This document shows positions 11,885 through 22,800 of a stretch of DNA of 64,000 bases, piece after piece. The notes under the pieces are model-generated. The model ran no database searches and was not told the DNA's origin. It was given only the letters and a program-made list of their open reading frames with translations. Numbering within the stretch: the first letter of the stretch is position 1; every line of letters starts with the position of its first letter. A program made the position numbers and the translations under genes. The DNA is from Candolleomyces eurysporus. Taxonomy: Eukaryota > Basidiomycota > Agaricomycetes > Agaricales > Psathyrellaceae. The DNA lies in the NCBI GenBank assembly GCA_027579435.1, contig JANBPK010000817.1, forward strand, positions 62,001 through 126,000, read 5' to 3'.

Positions 11885-12640
11885 TTGTCAGTCCCTCCCT
11901 GAAGTATCAAGCTCATCCTCCGTCAAATCCTGCTCAAAGAGCATCGAAACACACGCTTAGGATGAACACCAACATCCACCAGTCGTTATCAAGCTTGAAC
12001 ATCCTTCCGAAAGCCCGCGTTCGTCTATCTCTTCGAATGAAGCAATCATGGAGACAAAATGAAGGAAATTGGGAAGCCGAGAGGCTCAGTCGTCGTGGTC
12101 GTTGATGGGAGAGGGTGGACGCTACGGAGCCGGCCACCGTTTTGTTTGGTCATCAACTCGCCTCTCCGCTACAGAGGACCCTGTCACCATTTCCAACTCA
12201 CACTCGACGCTCATGCACCGACCTCGAGAGCTCTATAGTTGGCTTGAAAATCCGCAATAACCCCTAGTTAAACCAATAATCGTGCCAGGTGCTCCAAGTG
12301 GCACAAGTTCAAGTCAGGCCCAGAACCACGGCTCACTCATACAACATCCTTCGTTCCGGAACCAGGGCCTCGCTCTCAGGCTTGCGAATCTCCTCCTTTC
12401 AGGCCAATATGAGCAGATGTACAACCGCTCTCCCCATGTCTCCACCATCCTGTACATAACTTGCGGCCCCGCCTAGCGCCACAAATTTCGGCCTGAATCC
12501 TTGGTTTGACGACTCGATACGATTTTTTTTGTGGCCGTTTCTAATCCAAGTACCCATCTGGGAGCTCAGCTCCCAGCGCTCAAGTTTCGAGTCGACGCCT
12601 ATCGATACTTGTCCTCGCGCAACCCGATATGCCACGCCTC
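11885..12640. repeat. Direct repeat, copy 1 (pair with 17.05-17.76 kb)
   Basis: It aligns in the same orientation with 17050-17760. Examples are the shared gatgaacacca, aatgaagcaatcatgga versus aatgcagcaatcatgga, gtcgtggtcgtt versus atcgtggtcgtt, and ctgggagctcagctc versus ctgggtgctcagctc. No coding frame is kept in both. The pair brackets family L copy C and the repeat-peptide gene. Confidence 0.6.
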
Positions 12641-13004
12641 GTCTACATAATTTCCTCAAAAGAAATATTCGGTCTTCTGCTAGCCCGTATCCCCGAACGG
12701 CTGTTTGCACAATCGCCGAAGGTGAGCATCAGAAAGGTAGGATGCAGAAAAGGGGTGATCAACTTCAAAAAATAGCGATCCTGCCGTCCAATTCCTGCTT
12801 ATTGCAGACTGAACGAAATAATGGCGGACAGAGAGCCGACCAAGCAACTTTATCTTCAACGTGCCAACTTGCAGGCTGAGTTGACTTCCCAACGAAGTAA
12901 GGTCCAGTTCTTCCCGGAAGGGCCATTGCATCCAATTACGAGTGAAACGTTTCTTCCTGTCCTCTCATGATCCCTGACTGAGAGCGCTATACTAGGCACA
13001 AACC

Positions 13005-13149
13005 CCGCTTGAAGTGCCCAGTCGTCATCAGCTGAGCAACCTGCTGTAAAATGGTACGTTTCTTCGAGCACGAGGCTGCCGCGGCCTCTCTGCTCTTTCT
13101 CCAATCTTTCCCTCTTTCCACCGTACACTGAGCGAACAAGTAGGGCACG
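13005..13149 (+). promoter_or_regulatory. Conserved 5' block of family L copy C
   Basis: The block directly before the ATG is shared with copies D (19827-19965, minus), H (22460-22640, minus) and G (55790-55926, plus). It includes tcagctgagcaacctgct, a pyrimidine-rich run and gtacactgagcgaacaagta just ahead of the start. Conservation outside the coding exons suggests promoter and 5'-UTR function or simply recent duplication. Confidence 0.45.
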
Positions 13150-14626
13150 ATGCCCACCACTAGACGCAATAATGCTCAGCCTACGGATGGTAGGTGGTAA
13201 AGGCAGTTGGAGAGTTCATTGACCGCTTATTATGAGCTCGAAATCCCCAAATAGCTGTTCTTACGCTAGGCGATCAACCGACTCACGCATCGCAATTTCG
13301 TGTGTATCTCAACGTTGTCAGCGTTCAAAACCAATTCTAACGACTCGCAATTTAGATGGCCCCCATTTCATATGTAACATGGAGGGTCTGGTTCTCGAAA
13401 TGCTGAATGATCGAGGTGGGCCTGCCAGTGTGTTATTTCACCGCTCGAGTCGCTCATGATCCGCTGTCAATGAATGCAATGCAGTTATATCGAGCAGGTT
13501 TCAGGGTGGTCGTACCCAACAAGTGCGTTTAAATATCGACCCCTCCTGTTGCTCTATTTCGCTCACTTCCGAGACTCTCCGTCGTGTGTATGACAGTGGT
13601 TGTTGCAGCCTGGTCCCAAGGGAAAGGTCACAGTGGCCTGCTTCCATGATGGAAGGTACCTGGCGTATGAAAACCACCGCCTCTGGAGCGTAGTTTTGCC
13701 GCGAGAAAGAGCAGTTCTCAGTCGAACACCTTTCAATTGGGAGCTTCAAGCCGTGGACACACAAAGAATATACAGGTACTGTGTACTGTATCGTCGAAAA
13801 TCAAACGGACTTATCAGACTCTTTCAGTCTCAGCGCGGGTCACGAGAAATTAGCTCTTCCCCTCGGCCCATCCCCATGTGAAATCAAGTCAATCGTCTCA
13901 ACCGCGGAGCAAAAATCATTCAGGCTGTTGATACTGGAAGACACCTCTGAAGTTCGAGCTGCACTTCAATCAGGAAATATTGGAAGATGGGCCTATCCCG
14001 ACCAGTCTGTGTATCATACCGCAGGAGAAGCAGGTCAGATCAAGATCTACAACCACACTGACTCCGTGATATACGCAACAGTCTCTGATGGGCGGTCCAG
14101 CGGCTCCGTCGGTGGGTGCAGCCAATACCCAGTCAATCCAAACAGCTGGAAATGCTGGAAGAGGAATTCGGACGAGATTGCCCATGTAAGTTTCGGCGAC
14201 TGCATCGATCCTCAGACGGCAGAAGCCTTCCAAGGTCGCTTAGGAAAGGTTCTACATATTCAGTCTCTTCCTTCGAGAACTGAGATGGAAGGTGCGACAG
14301 TCACCCAAATTCCACTGTGCATGATGCAAGGCTTGACCGTTCATACCCGCACAGTTCGGCCCACCGACGCAAGGTACACTGTGAACAAAGTCGCTAAGGC
14401 GCAGTACATCGGCGTCAAGAACAACCTGCAGTTCAGCGTTCATGTTCTTGTGCTCAGCAGCGTGTAAGGTGGAGCGGATTCGCAGTACACCATGAGTCCT
14501 GGAAAGACAGATTTTTGGCGCAGACAAGCTTCCGAAATCGTTTTAGTCAGCGTAAGCAATGCTCTTGGCACTCCTCGCGCATTTCTAGGAAAGGTTGGCT
14601 CTACATTACACATAGACTGCCTCTAG
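13150..14626 (+). pseudogene. Family L copy C, premature stop in last exon
   Basis: Exons can be placed at 13150-13189, 13255-13299, 13356-13415, 13485-13522, 13597-13775, 13828-14291 and 14355-14626, all in the family phase pattern. In the last exon the codon that is CAA (Gln) in copy D is TAA at 14465-14467, inside the conserved LSSV-Q-GGA motif. This cuts about 53 residues, removing most of the second C-terminal domain. Beyond the stop the frame stays open to the ancestral stop at 14624-14626 with conserved sense, so the mutation looks recent. The gene may be a young pseudogene or may still make a single-domain protein. The second intron uses a GTGTGT donor rather than GTATGT. Confidence 0.75.
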
Positions 14627-15938
14627 TTGGTTTGCGAAAGAGTATTTATGTAGGCCGTCCTACCAAACAATGTCACATGAGAAGGACGGGAATATCACAA
14701 CAGGGAGATGGAAGAGTTGAAAACGAGCTGTAAGTAGAGGGAGAAGTCATTGAGATGAAACGTATATACATGCATACATAACGATAGACACCGCAGAGGT
14801 CGACGTGAAGTGAAAGAGGCGGAGAGAGGGGAGAACATATAGTAGGAGGACCTGCCGCACAATGACCCTCCGAACGGGTCAACTGACGAAGAAAATTTGG
14901 ATCGAATTGATTCGCGACTCCGTGGCAGGTGGAATTCGACTTTCGTTCCAGACAACTTCTTATTACCAGCCCTACTCGACGATTATCCCTGACTATGGAC
15001 CGAGGTATGGGATTGATTTCGAACAGTTTTGATTGTTCTGTGGTGGTGGTGTAAGTATCTGAGGTCTCATGCTCCGCTTTTAGTTCTGGCGTTTGCTTCG
15101 TATAGACAAGAGACATAAATTTCGAGTAAATCGGTTCATGTGACTTGCAGATGGTTGTACCTTGAATATTATTTGCGACTCAGAAGGGCCTGACCATCGT
15201 GGCTTTTTTGCATTCTGTCCGGCCACTAAATCAAAGTCAGCGCTCCCGGACCCCTCTCTCGTATTTCTGCCCAGTCATGCCACTCGAAAATGGAGGTCAT
15301 TTGAATCACATTCTCTATTGTATCAGCTCCATCCGTCGTCGCGTTGGACGGAGCGGAACCTTCGCAGCCCATGATGCCCTTACACTGATCAGTTAACGGT
15401 CTAGAAACTCCCCAGATCCTGCTTTGGGTTAGGATCGTATCAGCTAAACAATATTAATAACCAACTCTGTGACCATGATGCACAGTTGTACATAATTCTG
15501 GTTCTATGCTCTGTTGATATCAGAAGAATCGTCACAGCACCAATCACTAAGACGAGTGTCAAGGTGGCGAGTGACTGTAGCATGTTTGGCATACTTCAGG
15601 TAACTCACGCGAAACCCGAGAATCGGTAAAACAGAGTAAACACTGCACTCAATCAAGAGGGCACAGCAAAACCACTACAGATATAGTAGACGGAAGATGC
15701 AAAGGGCTCGACGGGTAGCTTTGAAAGGCAAAATGAAAACTGCGACCATATATTATAATCACCTATTTATAACCGCCATGGCTATTGCGACCACCCGCTC
15801 CCGCAATGCCCGAGAAATTTGATTCTGAATTCTCCGAGGTACCCTTCATCGTAACTAGATACTGTGCGTGAAACCCCTGCTGCTGGTGAAAGAGTGCTCA
15901 GCAATTTCATAATTCCATCTTGCATAATCGTCCAGAGG
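14627..15938. other. Intergenic, nothing identified
   Basis: AT-richer sequence without a supported frame on either strand. It runs up to the TATA box of the repeat-peptide gene. Confidence 0.4.
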
Positions 15939-15946
15939 TATAAATA
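15939..15946 (+). promoter_or_regulatory. TATA box of the repeat-peptide precursor gene
   Basis: TATAAATA lies 158 bp before the ATG at 16104. A strong consensus TATA box suits a highly or conditionally expressed secreted-peptide gene. Confidence 0.55.
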
Positions 15947-16103
15947 CCCAAACGTTGGCAATGGAGAGTCCACAGAGCTGGTCTCTTCACCCCTTCAACT
16001 ACTAGTCAACCGCGCCCGCTTCATTTCTCACCAAAACAATTCTCAGCGTAGATCGCTATTGGAATATAACCACAACACACCCACAGTTCATAGGAAATTC
16101 AAG

Positions 16104-16901
16104 ATGGTCCAACTCACCACCGTTGCTACCGCCACCGTCGCTGTCATCCTCGCTGCGTCCGCATACGCCGCACCAGTCGCCAACGTCGAGGGTACGAACA
16201 TCGATATCTCCGCGTAAGCGTCACCTTTTCCAAAAACGATAGTGGCGTACTCACCAAAGTGTACTTGTCATCGAAATAGACGATCCGAGCACAGTCACAC
16301 CCATGGTACACACCACCACCATCATGCGACTCCAAGCCGACGAGATCTTGACAACGTCGAGGACCTCGAGGCCCGGTTCTTCAGGAAAATCGCCCGAAAG
16401 ATCTTCGGACGAGATCTCAGCTCCGTCGAAACTGAATTGGAGGCCCGGGACTCTGAGGAGCTCGAAGCCCGGTTTTTCAGGCGGATCGCCCGAAAGATCT
16501 TTGGACGCGAGTTCGACGAGCTCGACGAGGTCGAGGCCAGGGACCTTCAAGATGGCGAGGAGCTTGAAGCCCGCCATGAGCACAACAACCACCATCACCT
16601 GCACGAGCAAGTCAAACGTGCATTGGAAGAAATGTCAGACGAGGAGCTCCAAGCCCGCGCCCCGTTCTTCAGGCGAATTGCCCGAAAGATCTTTGGACGA
16701 GACTTGAGCGAGGACGAGCTCGAAGCACGGGCCCCACTTTTCTTCCTCGGGAAGGTCGCTAAGAAGATTTTAGGCCGTGAGTTCGAGGATAGGTACGTTT
16801 GCTTTTCATTCTTGATGTATTAAATGAGCTGCTGACATTCGGCTCGGTTTGGTTTGAATTCATTTAGCATTGCTGCTAGGTCCCTCGAGGAGCTTGATTG
16901 A
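16104..16901 (+). CDS. Secreted precursor with four cationic amphipathic repeats (218 aa)
   Basis: Exons 16104-16213, 16280-16792 and 16868-16901 splice in frame into 218 residues. A signal peptide fills about residues 1-22 (MVQLTTVATATVAVILAASA..). A His-rich stretch and a dibasic SRR follow. Three near-identical 13-mers F-F-R-[KR]-I-A-R-K-I-F-G-R-[DE] lie at 70-82, 102-114 and 166-178, with a diverged fourth copy (FFLGKVAKKILGRE) at 191-204. Each is preceded by an acidic linker ending in E-A-R or Q-A-R(-A-P). The repeats are strongly cationic and would form amphipathic helices, while the linkers are acidic. This is the layout of a kexin-type processed precursor that releases several copies of one short peptide. 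A second His-rich segment (about residues 130-145) sits between repeats 2 and 3. Antimicrobial, signalling or surface roles are possible; I do not recognise a described family. Confidence 0.78.
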
Positions 16902-17049
16902 GCGACAAGTGATTAGGAAGAGTTTTGGACTTTTGGTTGTACGGAGTGTTGTGTATGTAGCTGAACATCGTGGCTGAATTGCAAGTTCGTTGAAGGCTGT
17001 CATTATACCCGAAAGAACCGGTTGATTTGATCGTGCCTCGGAGTTGTCG

Positions 17050-17760
17050 GGCCTTCCCGAAGGATCAAGCCCATCCTCCGTCACGTCATCCACTTATCGA
17101 AACACAGGGTCAGATGAACACCACCATCCGACGTCAACCAAAGTACGCTCCCAACCATCCACCCGTCGCCATCGAGCTCAGATATCCTTTTGAAAGTCCT
17201 CATTAGTCTATATCTTTGAATGCAGCAATCATGGAAAGAAAATTGGGACTCAGTCATCGTGGTCGTTCATGGTGATCGAGCCGGCAACCCTCTTCCATTG
17301 CGACCCTAAACTCAGAGGACCTTAGTCCCTTTTCTAACTCGCACTCGACGTTCATATACTGACCTCGAGATCTCGAAAAATGGCCCGAAAATCTGCAGTA
17401 ATTCCTCGGTTAATGAATCATTGTGTCCAGAGTTCCAAGTGCGTGTCCGAGGCTATATTACACCATATCTTTTCGTTCCAGAACCACCACCGGGCTTGCG
17501 ACTGTCCCCCTTTCAGGCCCATATGAACAGTTGTACGACCGCTCTCACCATGTCTTCACCATCCATCCATAACTCGCGGCCACACTTAGGGACGTATTTG
17601 AACCTTATTCTTTAGTTCGACTCGGAGCTTCCAGACTCGATTCAAATTTTCGCGGCCCTTTTTAATCCAAGCACCCGACTGGGTGCTCAGCTCTAAGCGC
17701 TCGGGCCTCGACTCGGACGCTTATTGGTCCATTCATCCTTACGCGCACCAGTCGACTAGG
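17050..17760. repeat. Direct repeat, copy 2 (pair with 11.9-12.6 kb)
   Basis: Diverged second copy of the 11885-12640 segment, same orientation, about 75 percent similar by eye in aligned blocks. No coding frame is supported. The flanking 16902-17050 and 17760-18312 stretches also hold no gene I can support. Confidence 0.6.
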
Positions 17761-18312
17761 AAAAGCCAGAGACCAATCCTTGCAGCCGGCTCTTCACCAT
17801 GTCTGCGCGGCAGTCTCTTCTCATGTTCGCAAGCTTCAAGCCAGGTCGCGATGGCTGTTACCGCTAGGTGACTCGAGAGGATGACACTCTGAATGGATGT
17901 TATAATTTTATATGTTCACCACACCCACTGGACAACCCGGGTTCGGATCGACAAGTAACAAATACGCCGTGCATTCGAACTCTGTATGCTGACTATCTTT
18001 GAAATCCAGTTCGTCCTTCCTTATTAGCGCGGCCTTAGTACAGATAGAAGCTGTCGAATTCCCCCACGAAAACATGCGGCTTCGAAGAGAAGGAACCGTA
18101 AAGTGTAAAGTTAAACATGTTTCAATGCAACACTAGAACGGGAAAAATGGACACAATTCGGAATGCTATGCGAACAACCACCAGTCTACTTTCTCAGCCT
18201 ACCTTCAAGCTGTAGCGTTGAAGGACCGCTACTCACCCAAGCCCACTTCTTGGCATTCCCATTCCGCTGTGACATTTGGTAACGACTACATAGATACACT
18301 TTTCCCAAACGC

Positions 18313-19826
18313 TTAGAGACGATCTATGTGTAGTGTGAAGCCGATCCTTCCNAAAAAACGCGCGAGGAACGCCAGGAGCACCACCCACACTGACTAAAAC
18401 AATCTCGGGACCCTGCCTGCGCCAAAATTTTGTCTTGCCAGGACTCATAGTGGACTGAGAATTTGCGCCTCCTTGTACGCTGCTGAGCACAATAACATAG
18501 ATGTTGAATTTCAGGTTGTTCTTGACGCCGATGTCCTGCGCCTTAGCGGCCTGGTGCACGGTGTACCTTGCATCGGTGGGCAGAACTGACCTCATCCCTG
18601 CGTACGAATATTTAAGGTAGATTGCAAGTAAGCAATCTTGCATTGTACGTGGAATTTGCGTAGCTATCGCACCTTCCCACTCAGTTCTCGGACGAAGAGA
18701 TTGGATATGGAGAACCTTTCCTACGCGACCTTGGAAGACCTCCGCCGTCTGAGCTCCGATGCAGTCGCCTAAACTGACGTGCACACTCTCGTCTGAGCTC
18801 CTGTGCCAGTTTTGCCTGTCATTTGGTTTGACTGGCCATTGGTTGCATCCACCGGAGCCGCTGGACTGGCTATTGGAGACTGCTGCATATATTACGGAGT
18901 CAAGATGGTTGTAGATCTGGATCTGGCCTGCTTCTCCGACGGTATGGTAAGCAAACCGTGCGGGATAGGCCCATCGTCCAATGTTTCCTATTTGGAGTGC
19001 AGCTCGAACTTGAGGGGTGTTTCCCAGTATTAGCAGACTGACTGATTTCCGTTCCTCCATAGTTGAGACAACCGGCCAGAGTTCGCACGCAGACGGGGAG
19101 AGGGGAAGAGCCAATTTATCTTCCCCTGTATCAAGACTAGATGGAGAAACAAATTCGTTCAGNTTTTTTACGGTGCCAGGTATGCAGGGTACAGTACCTG
19201 TAAATTCCTTGTGTGCTCACAATTTCCCAATATAACGGTGTTTTCTTGACGGTTGGCTTGTCTCGCATTGATAGCCTTCTAGCTTGAGCACGATGCTTTC
19301 CATCGTGCAAGGCCAGATACATTCCATCATCCAAGGAGGCGACGGCTACGGTTCCCTGGGGACCAGGCTGTAGCAACCACTGTAATGTATAGAAATGAGC
19401 CTTGTAAGCGAGCACGTCTGAGAAGTGGAGGGCTGATTTTTGAACGCACTTGCTGTGTACGGCCACCCTTGAATCTGCTCGACATAACTACATCACATTC
19501 ATTGACAGTCGGTTTTGAGCAGTGATTCGACTGGAAGAACGGTATTATCCTTGACATGCATACCTTGGTTGTCCAACAAATCAAGGACTAGGCCCTCCAT
19601 GTTACAAATGAAATGAGGGCCGTCTGAATTACGAGCCATTAGAACTGGTGTTGAATAGTGACCACATTGAGCCACATACGGAATTGCGATGCGTCCGCCG
19701 GTTGCCCGCCCAACGGAAGAACAGCTATTAGGGATTATGAGCTCATACCAAGCAGTGAATGAACCCCCGAGCTCTTTACCACGTACCATCCGTAGGCTGA
19801 GCATCAGTGTGTTGAGTAGCCGACAT
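18313..19826 (-). CDS. Family L copy D (370 aa if the N is removed)
   Basis: Minus-strand exons are 19826-19787, 19724-19680, 19623-19564, 19487-19450, 19379-19198, 19136-18673 and 18597-18313. The start reads MSATQHTDAQPTD. The QQ|W junction, the YWEIVSTQGIYR end of exon 5, and both C-terminal domains are present. A single N inside a T-run (18352) adds one base relative to all other copies. If it is deleted, the last exon is 284 nt and runs in frame to a TAA at 18313-18315, ending FTLHIDRL. So the break is probably an assembly artefact rather than a real frameshift. A second N (19163) lies in an intron. The gene is head-to-head with copy E, 293 bp between starts. Confidence 0.8.
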
Positions 19827-19965
19827 GGTGTCCTACTCGTTTACTCAGTGTACGGTGGAAAGAGGGAAAGAGCAGAGAGGCCGCGGCGGCCTCGTGCTGG
19901 AAGAAACGTGCCCTTTGACAGCAGGTTGCTCAGCTGATGACCGGGCGCTTAGCCGGGACTGTGGT
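19827..19965 (-). promoter_or_regulatory. Conserved 5' block of family L copy D
   Basis: Minus-strand match of the block upstream of copies C, G and H, including the tcagctgagcaacctgct element and the gtacactgag element close to the ATG. It occupies part of the 293-bp interval shared with the divergent copy E. Confidence 0.4.
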
Positions 19966-20119
19966 GATCGTGAGAGGAACGAATGTCACTCGTAATTGAA
20001 AGGGAAATATCTTCACCCCATTCTTACTAGGCGCTCATATTAGATAAGCTGTCAACATGTCACGGCACGTTTTGAACGGCAGCAGCTGTGTCTGCCACAA
20101 GTCTATAACTTCGATTTTC

Positions 20120-21635
20120 ATGGATAACCTCAGTTCTGGTGCTCGGCCTACAGATGGTACGCGAGCGCGGGGGCTTTGGCTAATTGCTTCATACCTGTAT
20201 CTATGAGCTCACAATTGTCACTAGTTCCCGATTCACTGGGGGATGGTTATCGATGGCCAGATCCATCGCGGTTTCGTAGGTGTTTCAACCATCTACGAGC
20301 TCCCCACTTCTGACAAGCTGTCTTATTCTTTTGTCTTGTACTATGCTTCGCACCGGTGGCTTAGATGGCCCACACTTCATATGCAATTTAACTGGGCTAG
20401 TTCTCGAAGTGAAGGATGACAAAGGTGTGCATAGTACCATTCTTAATCACTCACTTGGAGAACGGTATGGTGAACCGGACCCCGTACAGTGATCTCTGCC
20501 AAGTTCCATGGTGGACGTTCCCAGCAGGTGCGAGTTGCGATATGCAATCCGTGGTCCCTTTCTGCCCACTGAGTTGGTGCTTTACAACCAGTGGCTCTTG
20601 CAACCCGATCCTTCTGGGAAAGGCAAGGTCGCGCTAGTCTCCTTCTTTGAAGGCAAGTACGCGCAGATACAGCGGTATCAAGCAAACCTTCAAATGGGAA
20701 AATCACCGTTTTACTGGGAGATCTTGGAGAAAGGAGGCACCTACAGGTCAGTCCCATACCGGCACAAGGTATCCGAAATTCAAAAAATTAACTTGAATTG
20801 TCCGCTAGGCTCGGCGACGGTCTCAGCTTGAAATTAGCTCTGTCTCTCGTGCCTGGTGACACTTGTACAATGAACGCAGTTGCATCGACTCAGGCAGCAA
20901 GCGAATCGGTCGCACTATTGGTCCTCGAAAACACACCCCAAGTTCAAGAAGCACTTCGCACAGGAAATTTAACGCAATTGATGTGTCCCGAACCATCCAT
21001 ATATTACACCACCGGACAAGTGGGACGGATTCACGTTCATAACCATCTCGACTCCGCGATATACGCAGCAGTTTCTGGGCCGATTGACGCCGAGTCTAAG
21101 GTGTCATTCAGCCAATGGGCAGTCCAGCCAAATTGCTCGGAAGGTTGGAACAGGTCTTCTGACGAGAGCGTGCATGTCAGTTTGAGCAATGATTGCATTA
21201 GCGCTCAGACAGCAAAGGTCTTCCAAGGACGGACAGGAAAGGTGCTTCATGTCCACTCCCTTCCGTCTACTTCTAAGTGGGAAGGTCAGACTGTCCTATC
21301 ATTGGAGCGCTATTATGCTAACACGCCGTATCTCTGTCGATACTGCAGGTGTAGAATCGGTCCCGCCCACAAACGCGACATATACTGAGAATCAGGGGGA
21401 TAAAACCAAGTTCATTGGCGTAAAGAACAATTTGGGGTTTGATATCCATGTTTCCGTCCTGAGTAGCCTGCAAAAGAAGGGGGGCACTTGTCAATATAGC
21501 ATTCAACCTGGGAAAACGGACTTTTGGGTCCGTCAGGGACCCGAAGTCACTTTGGTCAGTGTAGGCAGTGCTCCTGGTGTACCTCGCGCGTTTCTTGGAA
21601 AGGTTGGATTCACATTGCATATAAATGACCTGTAA
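20120..21635 (+). CDS. Family L copy E, complete (367 aa)
   Basis: Exons 20120-20156, 20225-20275, 20365-20424, 20490-20527, 20592-20746, 20809-21284 and 21349-21635 join to 1104 nt without a stop, and serve as the reference structure for the family. Residues 1-12 are a short Ser/Pro leader with no signal peptide. About 30-113 are beta-trefoil-like: HFICN, GLVLEV, and a Q61-Q62-W63 motif reminiscent of the ricin-B QxW signature. About 187-271 and 293-367 are two diverged copies of one domain: N-x-L-D/G-x-x-I, then W-x-x-x-P, W-x-R, E-x-V-x-V-S, then a glycine before a [LF]-T/H-L-H-I/V end. The first part of exon 6 contains LLVLENTPQVQEAL, a likely helix. Ligand and function are unknown. It is divergent from copy D. 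Confidence 0.85.
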
Positions 21636-22064
21636 TTGCTTTCGAGAACTGTATTATAGCTGCTAACTGTATGAAGGCGGACAAGTAACGATGGTGAAAA
21701 GACTATGAACATCTGTTGGGGAGGATTTGAAATGGAGAAACAGAGATACTCTTAGACCGCCATCATGAAATTGTCCTGGTACCTGAAGAGCGCTCAACGT
21801 TAACGTTTAGACATCCAATTCCGAGGTACTTTTGGCTCCGACGGTCACTCATTCCGGCCGCCGTTTTCCGCTACCAGTCAGTACAAATAGAATTCGCCGT
21901 GCAACGCGCTGGAAAGTGAGATAGAAGAGATGCATAGATTAGCTTGAGGACAGGGCAACGTACGGTACTAGGCGGTCAAGGTTGAACGCAAAACGAAAAT
22001 GGTCATAAAATTCGCATTAAATACAATTTCGAATCTCTGTCTTTGCCGGGAAATAAGATAAGTA
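21636..22064. other. Intergenic after copy E
   Basis: No gene identified. The end of this stretch resembles the short region upstream of the F-box gene (tttgccggga.ataagataa), so the duplicated segment probably began before the F-box start. Confidence 0.3.
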
Positions 22065-22265
22065 ATGAGCCTTATCCCCTAGAAATCATTCAGGAAATGA
22101 CATTTGTAGGCTGGTTTGGGAGCGAGTACATCGAACCACCATCTTGAACATACAAAAAAGGCAAAACACGAATATAAGATACTACACACTATCCAACTAC
22201 AGAGAGAATTTGCCCCAAAAAGTCGGTGCAACAGCTACTACTAACACACTCTACATACTACTACC
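22065..22265 (+). pseudogene. F-box gene 5' relic 1
   Basis: It resembles the start of the F-box gene at 5.8 kb (ag.aatc..tcaggaaat, gagcgagtacatcga, atcttgaacat) but with many substitutions and no open frame. A more closely related copy lies at 24655-24905; the two share a roughly 120-bp stretch including gaaaaggcaaaacacgaatat and ctctacatactactacca. It abuts the truncated family L copy H exactly where that copy's third exon should begin. Confidence 0.55.
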
Positions 22266-22640
22266 AGGAGCCATTAGAACCGGTTTTAGAAGGGAACCAC
22301 ATTGAGCCACATACGAAATTGCGATGCGTCAGCCGGTTGTCCGCCCAGCGAAAGAACAGCTAAGGGGATTGCGAGCTCATACTGAGCGGCAAATAACCGC
22401 CGAGCTCTTTACCGCGTACCATCCGTACGCTGAGCATTGTTGTGTTGAAGAGTCGACATGGCGTCCTACTCGCTCGCTCAGTGTATGGTAGGAAGAGGGA
22501 AACGGCAGCCTCGTGCTGGAAGAAACGTGCCCTTTCGAAGCAGGTTGCTCAGCTGATGCCTGGGCGCTTGGCGGGGACTGCGGCCAGTGTGGCGCTTTCA
22601 GTCAGAGATCATGAGAGCACGGGAATATATATTTCACTCA
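22266..22640 (-). pseudogene. Family L copy H: promoter and first two exons only
   Basis: Minus-strand exon 1 (22459-22420, MSTLQHNNAQRTD) and exon 2 (22359-22315) are intact, with correct GT/AG borders and the conserved upstream block at 22460-22640. Similarity to copy D continues into the second intron and stops near 22265, where an F-box-derived relic replaces exons 3-7. The rest of the gene is gone. The intact promoter and start could still be transcribed into a chimeric RNA. Confidence 0.6.
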
Positions 22641-22800
22641 GAATCCTCGAGTTCTATGACATTTGGGGCCACGGTGATGGTCTAGTAGTACCTGTGTTCA
22701 GTCATTTCGAAGATGCCCCAACAGATGTTCATATTTTTTCCGCCGTCATTACACGTCCGCGATCGTACTAGCAGCAACTATAGTACAGTTCTCGAAAGAA

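Noticed and set aside
14673..15116. 147-codon minus-strand open frame after family L copy C
   Set aside because: No domain, no splice context and biased composition; the matching regions after other copies are not open.
16560..16620. His-rich segment of the repeat-peptide precursor read as a metal-binding domain
   Set aside because: HNNHHHLHE-type runs are common spacers in secreted fungal proteins; there is no other metal-site pattern.
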